Positions 20,109 to 27,289 of a stretch of DNA of 64,000 nt are shown piece by piece. The DNA is from an uncultured Caulobacterales bacterium (lineage in GTDB: Bacteria; Pseudomonadota; Alphaproteobacteria; Caulobacterales; Maricaulaceae), in NCBI GenBank assembly GCA_947503715.1, contig CANNER010000001.1, forward strand, positions 868,001-932,000, in the 5' to 3' direction. A model generated the notes under the pieces. That model was given only the letters and a program-made list of their open reading frames with translations. It did no database searches and had not been told where the DNA came from. How positions within the stretch are numbered: position 1 is the stretch's first letter; the number at the start of each line of letters is the position of its first letter. The position numbers and the translations under genes were made by a program.

Positions 20109-21173
20109 TTGCGCCAGATTGAAAACGCGGAAAACCTGCCGGAGGCCGATTGCGCCGATGGATGTGCCCATCCGCGTGAGGTCTACCAGCTTCTCGGACA
20201 TGAAAGTGCGGAAGATCGTTTCCTGACCGCCTATCGCTCGGGTCGCATGCATCATGCTTGGTTGCTCACGGGGCCGAAAGGTATCGGCAAAGCCACTCTG
20301 GCCTATCGTATGGCGCGCAAGCTTTTGGGCGGTGAGTCGCTGCTCAAGACGTCTCTGGATATCCCAAAATCCGACCCGATTGCGCAGCGGGTTGAGGCCC
20401 TCACACATGGCAATCTGTTTGTTTTGCGTAGGCCTTATGATGTGAAGCTGAAGCGGTTCCGGCAGGACATTCCCGTGGACCGCGTGCGGGAAGTGTCGGG
20501 TTTTTTTCAGGAAACGGCCGCCGAGACTGGTCAGTGGCGCGTTTGCATCATTGATAGCGCGGATGAGTTGAACCGCAATTCCGAAAATGCGATCTTAAAA
20601 TTACTTGAAGAACCGCCTTCCAACACATTGTTTATCCTTATTTCTTCTGCACCCGGACGGTTATTACCTACGATCAGGTCGAGATGTTTGAACCTCGAAC
20701 TCCGCGCTGTGCCTGACGCCCAAATCGGAAGCTGGCTATCGGAACAAGGATGTGGGTCGCCGGAATTGATGACGGCGGCTGTCAAGCTTTCACGCGGCGC
20801 ACCGGGGAAAGCTCTCGCGCTCGTTCAGAATGCGGATACCGTCTTGCGATCGCTCTCAGATTATATTGGCTCGTTGAGCCGTATGGATAATGCGATGGAT
20901 ATGTCGATTGCTAAAATTATGGCCAGCAAGAAAAATGAGACAGCGCGTGGCCTGTTCTGGGATGGATTAGGGGATACACTCCACGCCAATGCACTCCACG
21001 CCGCAACGGGGACTTATGAAGGGCCATTTAGCCCGGCGCAGATTAAACGCTCCCCCAAAACCTGGCAGGAGAACCATGCGCGGTTACGGGACGCAAGACG
21101 CGCAGAGGCCGCGATCAATATGGATAAAACCGCCACGATGTTTGAACTTCTCTCCTCGATAAGGGCGGCATGA
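20109..21173 (+). CDS. holB: DNA polymerase III delta' subunit
   Basis: Clamp-loader AAA+ subunit. It has a near-consensus Walker A motif (GPKGIGKATLAY) and the ESAEDRFLTAYRSGRMHHAWLL-like family N-terminus. Sensor 1 (LEEPPSNTLFILISS) and the SRC motif (PTIRSRCLNLEL) are present. The start is TTG at 20109, immediately after the tmk stop. The 354-residue length is normal. The stop overlaps the tatD ATG. Confidence 0.94.
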   Translation: MRQIENAENLPEADCADGCAHPREVYQLLGHESAEDRFLTAYRSGRMHHAWLLTGPKGIGKATLAYRMARKLLGGESLLKTSLDIPKSDPIAQRVEALTHGNLFVLRRPYDVKLKRFRQDIPVDRVREVSGFFQETAAETGQWRVCIIDSADELNRNSENAILKLLEEPPSNTLFILISSAPGRLLPTIRSRCLNLELRAVPDAQIGSWLSEQGCGSPELMTAAVKLSRGAPGKALALVQNADTVLRSLSDYIGSLSRMDNAMDMSIAKIMASKKNETARGLFWDGLGDTLHANALHAATGTYEGPFSPAQIKRSPKTWQENHARLRDARRAEAAINMDKTATMFELLSSIRAA

Positions 21174-21955
21174 TGTTGGTCGATTCTCACGTCAATTTGC
21201 ATGGCGAGAAATTCGCGGAAGATCTCGACGCCGTCATTCAACGCAGCTGGGAGGCGGGCATTGGGTCTCTACTGAATATTTGTTGTAACATCAGAGATTT
21301 GGACGCGGTTATAAGAGTCGCCGATCTTAGTTCAAATATATGGGCCACCGTCGGAACACACCCTCATGACGCCAAAGATAATCCCGGTATTACGGCGGAA
21401 GACATCATCGAATTGAGCAAGCATACAAAGATCGTCGGGATTGGCGAGACGGGTTTGGATTACCATTATGATTGGTCCCCAAGGGAGGTCCAGAAAGCCA
21501 ATTTCCAAGCCCATATCGAAGCCGTGCAGGAAACGGGACTGCCGCTCGTCGTACATACGCGGGAAGCGGATGAGGACATGATGGAGATGTTACAGACAGC
21601 TTTTGCCAAGCAGGAATTTTCGGCCATCATGCATTGTTACACCTCCGGCCAAAAGCTCGCAGATGCGGCCGCTGAGATGGGCTTTTATTTTTCGGTCTCT
21701 GGGATCATGACATTTAAAAACGCGCATGACGTCCGGGACCGTATCAAGACCATGCCACGTGATCGTATCCTGATAGAAACTGACTGTCCTTATCTCGCGC
21801 CCGTGCCCTATCGTGGACGTCGGAATGAACCGGCCTATGTGCGGGAAGTCTGTCAGGCCCTAGCCGATTTATTTGACTGGTCATTTGACGAGGCTGCGGA
21901 GAAAACGACGGACGCGTTTTTTGATCTCTTCACAAAAGCGACGAGGCCTGCCTGA
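21170..21955 (+). CDS. tatD: TatD-family metal-dependent hydrolase, variant HxN motif
   Basis: TIM-barrel amidohydrolase-superfamily protein of the TatD group (3'-5' DNase/RNase activity is known for E. coli TatD). Recognised by GIGETGLDYHYD, LVVHTREADEDM, HCYTSG and IETDCPYLAPVPYRGRRNEP. The first metal motif is normally DxHxH; here it reads DSHVNLH, so the second metal histidine is Asn, though another His follows two residues later. Start options are the ATG at 21170 or 21173; both overlap the holB stop. The gene is followed by a 1-base overlap with the metallo-hydrolase gene. Confidence 0.92.
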   Translation: MMLVDSHVNLHGEKFAEDLDAVIQRSWEAGIGSLLNICCNIRDLDAVIRVADLSSNIWATVGTHPHDAKDNPGITAEDIIELSKHTKIVGIGETGLDYHYDWSPREVQKANFQAHIEAVQETGLPLVVHTREADEDMMEMLQTAFAKQEFSAIMHCYTSGQKLADAAAEMGFYFSVSGIMTFKNAHDVRDRIKTMPRDRILIETDCPYLAPVPYRGRRNEPAYVREVCQALADLFDWSFDEAAEKTTDAFFDLFTKATRPA

Positions 21956-22779
21956 TGGGATTGCGTGCCATCATACTGGGCTGTGGTTCTTCCGGCGGTG
22001 TGCCGCGCATTGGTGGCGATTGGGGTGTTTGCGATCCCGATAATCCGAAAAACGCGCGCACACGCTCATCTATTCTCGTCCAGAAATGGGAGGGCAGTGG
22101 TGCGCCGGACTCGAAAGCCTGCACAAACATTCTCGTCGACACGTCGCCTGACCTTCGCATTCAATTACTGCGTGAAGAGATAAAACATCTGGACGCCGTC
22201 TTCTACACACACGACCATGCCGACCAATCCCATGGGATCGATGATTTGCGTGCGATTGCTTATCGCATGCAAAAACAAATTCCGACCTATATGGACGCGC
22301 ACACAAAAACCCATGTCCACGACCGGTTCAGCTATTGTTTCGAAATGCCGGAAGGGCGCGTGCATCCGCCCATTCTTGATTTACAAGACTTAATAGAGGG
22401 CGGTGACGTTAGAACGGTCAGCGGTTCGGGTGGCGATATTGCAGTAAAAACACTCGCGGTCAGCCACGGCCCCACACCGTCTCTAGGCTTTATATTTGAC
22501 GAGCAATTAGCCTATAGCCCTGATGTCTGGGGTGTTGGAGGTGAAGAGATTGAGGCGCTGACAGGAGTGGATACATGGATTGTAGATGCCTTGCGCTATA
22601 GCTCGCATCCAACCCATGCCCATGCGGATAAAACGCTGTCCTGGTTGGCCAGAGCACAGGTTAAGTCGGCGGTTCTGACAAACCTTCATATTGATATGGA
22701 TTACGAAACATTGGGATCAGAATTGCCGCCCATTGCCAGACCGGCCTATGATGGAATGGTCGTTAATCTTCAGGCCTGA
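21955..22779 (+). CDS. Metallo-beta-lactamase fold hydrolase (PhnP-like)
   Basis: Cytoplasmic MBL-fold phosphodiesterase-like protein. The metal motif reads THDHADQSHGIDDLR, and further ligands lie in VSHGPTPSLGF and SHPTHAHADKT. The N-terminus ILGCGSSGGVPRIGGDWGVCDP is typical of the PhnP / YcbX-adjacent group found after tatD in alphaproteobacteria. The substrate is not clear: cyclic phosphodiesterase activity is known for PhnP, but no phosphonate genes are nearby. It overlaps the convergent phosphatase gene by 17 bases. Confidence 0.9.
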   Translation: MGLRAIILGCGSSGGVPRIGGDWGVCDPDNPKNARTRSSILVQKWEGSGAPDSKACTNILVDTSPDLRIQLLREEIKHLDAVFYTHDHADQSHGIDDLRAIAYRMQKQIPTYMDAHTKTHVHDRFSYCFEMPEGRVHPPILDLQDLIEGGDVRTVSGSGGDIAVKTLAVSHGPTPSLGFIFDEQLAYSPDVWGVGGEEIEALTGVDTWIVDALRYSSHPTHAHADKTLSWLARAQVKSAVLTNLHIDMDYETLGSELPPIARPAYDGMVVNLQA

Positions 22780-23347
22780 TATTCCAGCCTTCTAATTTCG
22801 GGCCACGGTCTGACAGATTTATGATCCCGTAAGATCCCGTCCGCAATTTGCGATCTTCAGACCCATTGCGCTCGACAACATCCAACACGAAGCGCGCAAC
22901 GCCATTCGACGTGACAACAAGTGTATCCGTCGATCGGGAACAGCTAGCCAGAAACGCGACCCAGTCCTTGCGCAGGGCTTGAGGGTCAATATGCCAGCCT
23001 TCCGGTGGGACCGCGTGTCTATCCCAGTCGCGCAATGCCTGCTGCCCAAGCCGGTTGATAACCTCATCCTCTGGTTTCCCTTCATCAGGGCCATAATCGA
23101 TCTCGGTCAACATCTCGGCGATTTCGTAGCTTTGCCCGCCGAGAATAGCCTCCACCGTTTGGCGTGTCCGTTTTAGATCAGATGAAAAGGCGGCATTAAA
23201 CTGCACTGTTTCAAAATGCGTTTTTAATCGCTTTGCTTGTTCTATGCCCGAACGCGAGAGGGGGAGGTCGGTTTTACCCCCGACGCGTCGGATGATATCA
23301 CCCTTATCAAATGTATTGCCGTGCCGCACGACGAACACGCGACCCAT
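22763..23347 (-). CDS. Histidine phosphatase family protein
   Basis: Phosphoglycerate-mutase-like phosphatase with the RHG motif at the N-terminus (VFVVRHGNTFDKGD). Conserved Arg is in SDLKRTRQTVEA, and a catalytic acid is likely near LTEIDYGPDEGKPEDE. The second catalytic His is not obvious: the usual C-terminal GH region reads VVTSNGVARFVLD, where the expected His is Asn. Many family members act on small phosphate esters; this one cannot be assigned. It follows kdsB with a 1-base overlap, suggesting co-transcription. Confidence 0.85.
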   Translation of the reverse strand: MGRVFVVRHGNTFDKGDIIRRVGGKTDLPLSRSGIEQAKRLKTHFETVQFNAAFSSDLKRTRQTVEAILGGQSYEIAEMLTEIDYGPDEGKPEDEVINRLGQQALRDWDRHAVPPEGWHIDPQALRKDWVAFLASCSRSTDTLVVTSNGVARFVLDVVERNGSEDRKLRTGSYGIINLSDRGPKLEGWNIRPED

Positions 23348-24150
23348 TACAGCGCACCTTTGAAAGAGTCGCCGAACTCCGCGATGAGCTCTTCTGCGCG
23401 CACTAAATCCTGCGGCGTGTCTATGCCGGGGGAAGAGATATGCGGGGCTAAGACTTTGATGGCAGCAATGGACATCCCGTTTTCCAACGCACGCAATTGT
23501 TCCAATCCCTCGAATTTTTCATAAGGGCTGACGGGTAGCGTGGTATAGCGTTTGAGCGCATCGCGGCGGAACGCATAGAGACCGATATGACGACAGACGG
23601 GGGAGAGGGGCGAGGCCTCCCTCATGGCAAGCTCATCCCTGATGGCCGGTATGATATTCTTCGAAAACCAAATTGCGCGACCACCATTTTCGATGAGAGT
23701 TGTCCCGGAAAAAGGCGTCTCTTTTTTTGAATTGCGCAATATGTCGAGTGCTGCCCAATCCAGTTGAATATATGGCGTTGCGATATCTGCATCTGACTCG
23801 GACAGGCCATCAATAACGGCCTTAACATGACAGGGATTTGTGAACGGCGCATCACCTTGCAGGTTCACCACGATGTCAGCATCTGAGTTCACGGTGTCTA
23901 GCGCGGCGAGGGCGCGATCACTGCCGGATTGAATATCTGGTGATGTCATGACAACGGGAATTTCAAATGACTGGCAGTGGGACTGGATGTCCACGCTATC
24001 GGTCGCGACGACATAGTCTGCCTTTTGCACCTGACGCGCAACGTCCACGGTTCTCCGCAGCATGGATATTCCCGCAATCTCCGCCAATGGCTTTCCTGGA
24101 AATCGTGTAGAGCCCATACGGGCGGGTATGACAATGAGCGGGTTAGACAT
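23347..24150 (-). CDS. kdsB: CMP-KDO synthetase KdsB
   Basis: 3-deoxy-manno-octulosonate cytidylyltransferase, which activates KDO for lipopolysaccharide core assembly. Motifs are IPARMGSTRFPGKPLAEIAG, VVATDS, DIQSGSDRALAA, VVNLQGDAPF and HIGLYAFRR, plus EKFEGLEQLRALENG. The 267-residue length fits. It overlaps kdsD by 8 bases and a phosphatase gene by 1, so the three are probably one unit. KDO synthesis indicates a Gram-negative outer membrane with a KDO-containing core. Confidence 0.95.
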   Translation of the reverse strand: MSNPLIVIPARMGSTRFPGKPLAEIAGISMLRRTVDVARQVQKADYVVATDSVDIQSHCQSFEIPVVMTSPDIQSGSDRALAALDTVNSDADIVVNLQGDAPFTNPCHVKAVIDGLSESDADIATPYIQLDWAALDILRNSKKETPFSGTTLIENGGRAIWFSKNIIPAIRDELAMREASPLSPVCRHIGLYAFRRDALKRYTTLPVSPYEKFEGLEQLRALENGMSIAAIKVLAPHISSPGIDTPQDLVRAEELIAEFGDSFKGAL

Positions 24151-25141
24151 AACCTGTAGAAACCAATGATTTCAGATCTATAAGTCCAAGAACTTCATCC
24201 TTATCTACAACAAACGCATTGCCGATTTTTCGCTCTGTAAAGGCGGTCAGCACGTCTTTTATCCGCATATCAGGGGTCAGCGTGAAAGGAGAGGCGGACA
24301 TAATATCCTGCGCGGATTTCGTCATAATATCCGAGGACATAGCGCGGCGCAGATCACCATCCGTTATAATGCCGCAGAGAACCCCGGAGTTCATCACGGC
24401 GACGCACCCTTTGCCGCCGCTGGTTATCTCTAAAATAACGGCGGACATTGTGGCCTTTTTATCGACCTGAGGTACGTCAGAAGGCGTCTCGCTCAGATAT
24501 TGCGAGACCCGTTTCAAACCAAAGCCCAGCTTTCCGGCAGGGTGGCGTTTGCCGAAATCCTCGGCGGAAAACCCACGGGCCCGCATTGCGGCTACACATA
24601 GGGCGTCACCCAAGGCCAAACTGGCCGTCGTCGATGTTGTCGGTGCGAGGTTGTTCGGACAAGCCTCTGGTATCATTGGTAAAACTAAGGCCACATCAGA
24701 TTTTGACGAAAGAGTGGACTCAGCCGATCCCGTGATAGAAATAACCGGGTTTTTGAGATCCAATACATAATCCACCACACCGTTCACCTCAGCGCTTTCG
24801 CCGGAAAATGAGAGCGCCAATAGCGTTGAGTCGGGCGTTATCATGCCGAGGTCGCCATGCGCGGCCTCAGCAGGATGAAGAAAAAAAGCAGGTGTTCCTG
24901 TGGATGCAAAACTCGCCGCAATCTTACGGCTAATATGACCGGATTTGCCCATACCAATCACGATGACATGGCCTTGTGTGCCTAAAATAAGCCTGACGGC
25001 TTTGGAGAAAGTCTCATCAAGGCTTTCCGCAGTCAGCCGGAGGCCCTTAATTTCTGTTTCCAAAACAGACTGGCCATAAGCTAGGATATCACTATCGGTT
25101 GTCATTGAACATTCTGATAAAGGGTCAGAGACAAATGTCAC
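24143..25141 (-). CDS. kdsD: Arabinose-5-phosphate isomerase KdsD
   Basis: Interconverts ribulose-5-phosphate and arabinose-5-phosphate, the first step toward KDO. An N-terminal SIS domain (IGMGKSGHISRKIAASFAST, HPAEAAHGDLGM, SFSGESAEV) is followed by two CBS domains. The start is uncertain. A GTG at 25141 has a perfect AAGGAGG 11 bases upstream, while the more familiar-looking ATG at 25105 (MTTDSDILAYGQ) has no ribosome site. The gene precedes kdsB with an 8-base overlap. Confidence 0.93.
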   Translation of the reverse strand: MTFVSDPLSECSMTTDSDILAYGQSVLETEIKGLRLTAESLDETFSKAVRLILGTQGHVIVIGMGKSGHISRKIAASFASTGTPAFFLHPAEAAHGDLGMITPDSTLLALSFSGESAEVNGVVDYVLDLKNPVISITGSAESTLSSKSDVALVLPMIPEACPNNLAPTTSTTASLALGDALCVAAMRARGFSAEDFGKRHPAGKLGFGLKRVSQYLSETPSDVPQVDKKATMSAVILEITSGGKGCVAVMNSGVLCGIITDGDLRRAMSSDIMTKSAQDIMSASPFTLTPDMRIKDVLTAFTERKIGNAFVVDKDEVLGLIDLKSLVSTGYV

Positions 25142-25329
25142 GGATATGTTGACCTCCTTATAGACGACCACGATATATTTCTCATAATAATCATTATGCG
25201 ATTTGTATCAAAGCTCGTGTCTGGTGCTTTAAATTATACTAGGTCTCGTATCACCTTCTCTTATCGTTATAGCTCATGTGATCGGGTTCGGTTCTGATCT
25301 TCCTGTGATAGTCTCAACACCGGACACTC

Positions 25330-25638
25330 ATTTTGCGACTTGGACGATATGCGCCAGGGCTCTTGCGTGTCCAAATCCAACAGCCCTGCCCGAAAATGCA
25401 TTTTCTCACACCATTCGCCGCCGCCATAGAAAAGATGATTTGAATGGCCCCACATCATTGTAACAACGTCCATCACCACCGAGAACGAGGTTTCCGCCGT
25501 GCAGATCTGTTACAACGTAAAAAAATGATTGAACGAAGTTCTGTAAATAACTGTTTTGCTGAAAGGTTTTCACCTTCTACGCAAGTCCGACGTGCCCGGA
25601 TCCTGATCAGGATGGGGTATTGTTTGAATTACAGGCAT
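25330..25638 (-). pseudogene. Decayed phosphoglucomutase (pgm) N-terminal fragment
   Basis: Reading the minus strand from an ATG at 25638, three frames in succession give recognisable alpha-phosphoglucomutase N-terminal sequence. Frame one reads MPVIQTIPHPDQDPGTSDLR (cf. ...DDQKPGTSGLRKK). Frame two reads KTFQQNSYLQNFVQSFF and LVLGGDGRCYND (cf. YLENFVQSIF, LVLGGDGRYYN). Frame three reads IQIIFSMAAANGV and then GQG (cf. IQIILKMAAANGV, GQGG). At least two frameshifts separate these, and the match fades after about 100 codons, before the catalytic serine loop. The rest of the gene is absent. The surrounding 25142-25329 and 25639-25744 hold nothing else I can identify. Confidence 0.8.
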
Positions 25639-25744
25639 AAGGTCGCTGATCTCACTCAGCTTTGTTATTTCCACGTCCCGTCACGCTCTTTTCGGCCAAT
25701 TGAGTTACCGTCAAGTCTTCTATTTCCCATCTCCCCTTGAACAT

Positions 25745-25770
25745 AAAAAAAAGGAGCCTTGAGGCTCCTT
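25745..25770 (-). terminator. Rho-independent terminator of collar protein gene
   Basis: On the minus strand AAGGAGCC-TCAA-GGCTCCTT is followed by a run of T (plus-strand A run 25745-25752). It ends the collar gene at 25796. Confidence 0.92.
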
Positions 25771-25795
25771 TCATCTCTTAAAAACTGCAGGAGGT

Positions 25796-26401
25796 TTAGT
25801 TCCGCGATGGGTAAATACCTTGTGTCGCAATACAGTATTTCAGGACGGTGAATGGCTGGACGTTTGTTTGCGCTTGTCCCCCACCCTCAGGATTAATCTG
25901 GAGTGTGCTTTCTGCCATGAAGTTACCATTGGCTGGACCTGTTGAATAAATATCCAAAGCGGTGTCCGCAAAAACGGCGGCTGTTGGGTCTTTAAGAGTC
26001 GCAGGGGCATTCTTCGTTCGCAGTCCAGCGCGATGCGTGTGATTTGGCATTTGAGCGACCGTCATCGTCGTTGTTTCAGCGCCACCTTTCGCACCTTGCG
26101 TCCGCGGCGTAAGCCCTGCCCCGTTACCACTGCCCATAGCGACACGTCCTTTAAGATCGGGGAGGCCGAAAGTTGTGCGGCCATCACCGCCATACATCGT
26201 GCCCAATAGCGAGAATAACGCACTATTTTGCGCAATTGCGAGTAATTGCCCGTCTGTTCCTGCATATCCGCGTGGACAGAAGTTAAAGCCAACCGCCTGC
26301 ACTTCGCCCATAAAAACGTCAGTACCCGCATAGGCAGGTACAGACATTGCGGCTGTGCCCGAAACGAATGCAGCCGACAGCAAAAGGTTTTTGATTTTCA
26401 T
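25796..26401 (-). CDS. Exported phage-tail-collar-domain protein, copy 1
   Basis: About 201 residues. A Sec signal peptide (MKIKNLLLSAAFVSG...AYA-GT) is followed by a tail-collar / microcystin-dependent-protein-like domain: GEVQAVGFNFCPRGYAGTDG, LLAIAQNSALFSLLGTMYGG, DGRTTFGLPDLKGRV, and the ending YCIATQGIYPSRN. Usual members are phage tail fibre tips or cytoplasmic proteins; a cleavable signal peptide suggests secretion. The ATG at 26401 is preferred to the upstream one because GGGGCTT lies just before it, as in the paralogue. It is the downstream member of a tandem pair, each with its own terminator. Confidence 0.85.
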   Translation of the reverse strand: MKIKNLLLSAAFVSGTAAMSVPAYAGTDVFMGEVQAVGFNFCPRGYAGTDGQLLAIAQNSALFSLLGTMYGGDGRTTFGLPDLKGRVAMGSGNGAGLTPRTQGAKGGAETTTMTVAQMPNHTHRAGLRTKNAPATLKDPTAAVFADTALDIYSTGPANGNFMAESTLQINPEGGGQAQTNVQPFTVLKYCIATQGIYPSRN

Positions 26402-26508
26402 AATAAGCCCCATTTTAGTTAGACCCCTAACATCAACAATTCTTCCAGTGTGTCAAATCTTACTCAAATTATTGTAATTACAAAGAAAAATTAGAGTGGA
26501 TATCTTAA

Positions 26509-26543
26509 CAAAAAAAACCCGCCGCATTTACGCGACGGGCTTT
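26509..26543 (-). terminator. Rho-independent terminator between the collar paralogues
   Basis: On the minus strand GCCCGTCGCGTAAATGCGGCGGGT forms a GC-rich stem-loop followed by eight T. It lies directly after the stop of the upstream collar gene. Confidence 0.9.
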
Positions 26544-26571
26544 CCAGAAACGCTTCAATATAAGGAAGGTA

Positions 26572-27189
26572 TCAGTTACGCGACGGGAAAATCCCGAACA
26601 GAGCTATACACTGTGTCATACCAAGATATGGCGAACGCTTGGACACGGATTGACTGCCGCCCGCATTATTAATGTCAACGCGAAGGGTCGATTCATCCAT
26701 AAAGTTGCCACGTGCAGGTCCCGCCGCATAAGTATTTTCAGCCGCATTCGCAAAAACATTACCTTGCGGAGATGTACTTGTTGCCATTGCGCGTGTGGTT
26801 AGGACACCCGTACGATTCGTATGTGTATGAACAGGCATCTGACCTTGTGTGAGTGTAAAGGACGTTGACCCGCCTCTCTCACCCCATCGTACGTTCGGTA
26901 GGCCCGCGCCCGTACCTTCACCTATCATGGCGCGGCCACGTGTGTCTGGTAGTCCAAATGTTGTCCGTCCGTCACCCCCAAACGTTGTCCCAATTAAAGA
27001 GAATAACGCGCTATTCTGACTAATTGCCAATAACTGTCCGTCCATGGCCGCCCAGTTACGAGGGCAGAAGTTTCCGCCAAACGTCATCGTTTCAGCGATA
27101 AATGCGTCCGTCCCGGCACTCGCAGTTGTTGAGATTGATGTTGTCGCAGCCACCATGGATGCAGAAAGAAGAAGGTGTTTGATTTTCAT
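26572..27189 (-). CDS. Exported phage-tail-collar-domain protein, copy 2
   Basis: Paralogue of the neighbouring gene: 205 residues, signal peptide MKIKHLLLSASMVAATT...ASA-GT, then GGNFCPRNWAAMDG, LLAISQNSALFSLIGTTFGG, DGRTTFGLPDTRGRA and the ending QCIALFGIFPSRN. The mature parts align along their length with clear but moderate identity, so the duplication is not recent. Both start regions share GGGGCTT and ATGAAAATCAA. No phage genes flank them. Function is unknown; an extracellular or outer-membrane role is inferred from the signal peptide. Confidence 0.85.
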   Translation of the reverse strand: MKIKHLLLSASMVAATTSISTTASAGTDAFIAETMTFGGNFCPRNWAAMDGQLLAISQNSALFSLIGTTFGGDGRTTFGLPDTRGRAMIGEGTGAGLPNVRWGERGGSTSFTLTQGQMPVHTHTNRTGVLTTRAMATSTSPQGNVFANAAENTYAAGPARGNFMDESTLRVDINNAGGSQSVSKRSPYLGMTQCIALFGIFPSRN

Positions 27190-27289
27190 TTTGAAAGCCC
27201 CGTTTCGTTTTTCGATGCCTTAGGGTTAACCATCAAGACACACTTCGGCAAGGACGTTTTAAAAAATGACCAAGAAATATAATCTGGAA

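Noticed and set aside
25106-25171. GTG at 25171 as kdsD start
   Set aside because: No ribosome site precedes it; the strong AAGGAGG lies within it and points to GTG 25141.
25267-25479. A 70-codon minus-strand frame (start MVMDVV) in the pgm relic
   Set aside because: It lies in the relic and its sequence reads as the shifted frame of the phosphoglucomutase fragment; no ribosome site.
25796-27189. Prophage remnant
   Set aside because: Only two collar-domain genes with signal peptides and no integrase, capsid, terminase or tail genes nearby.
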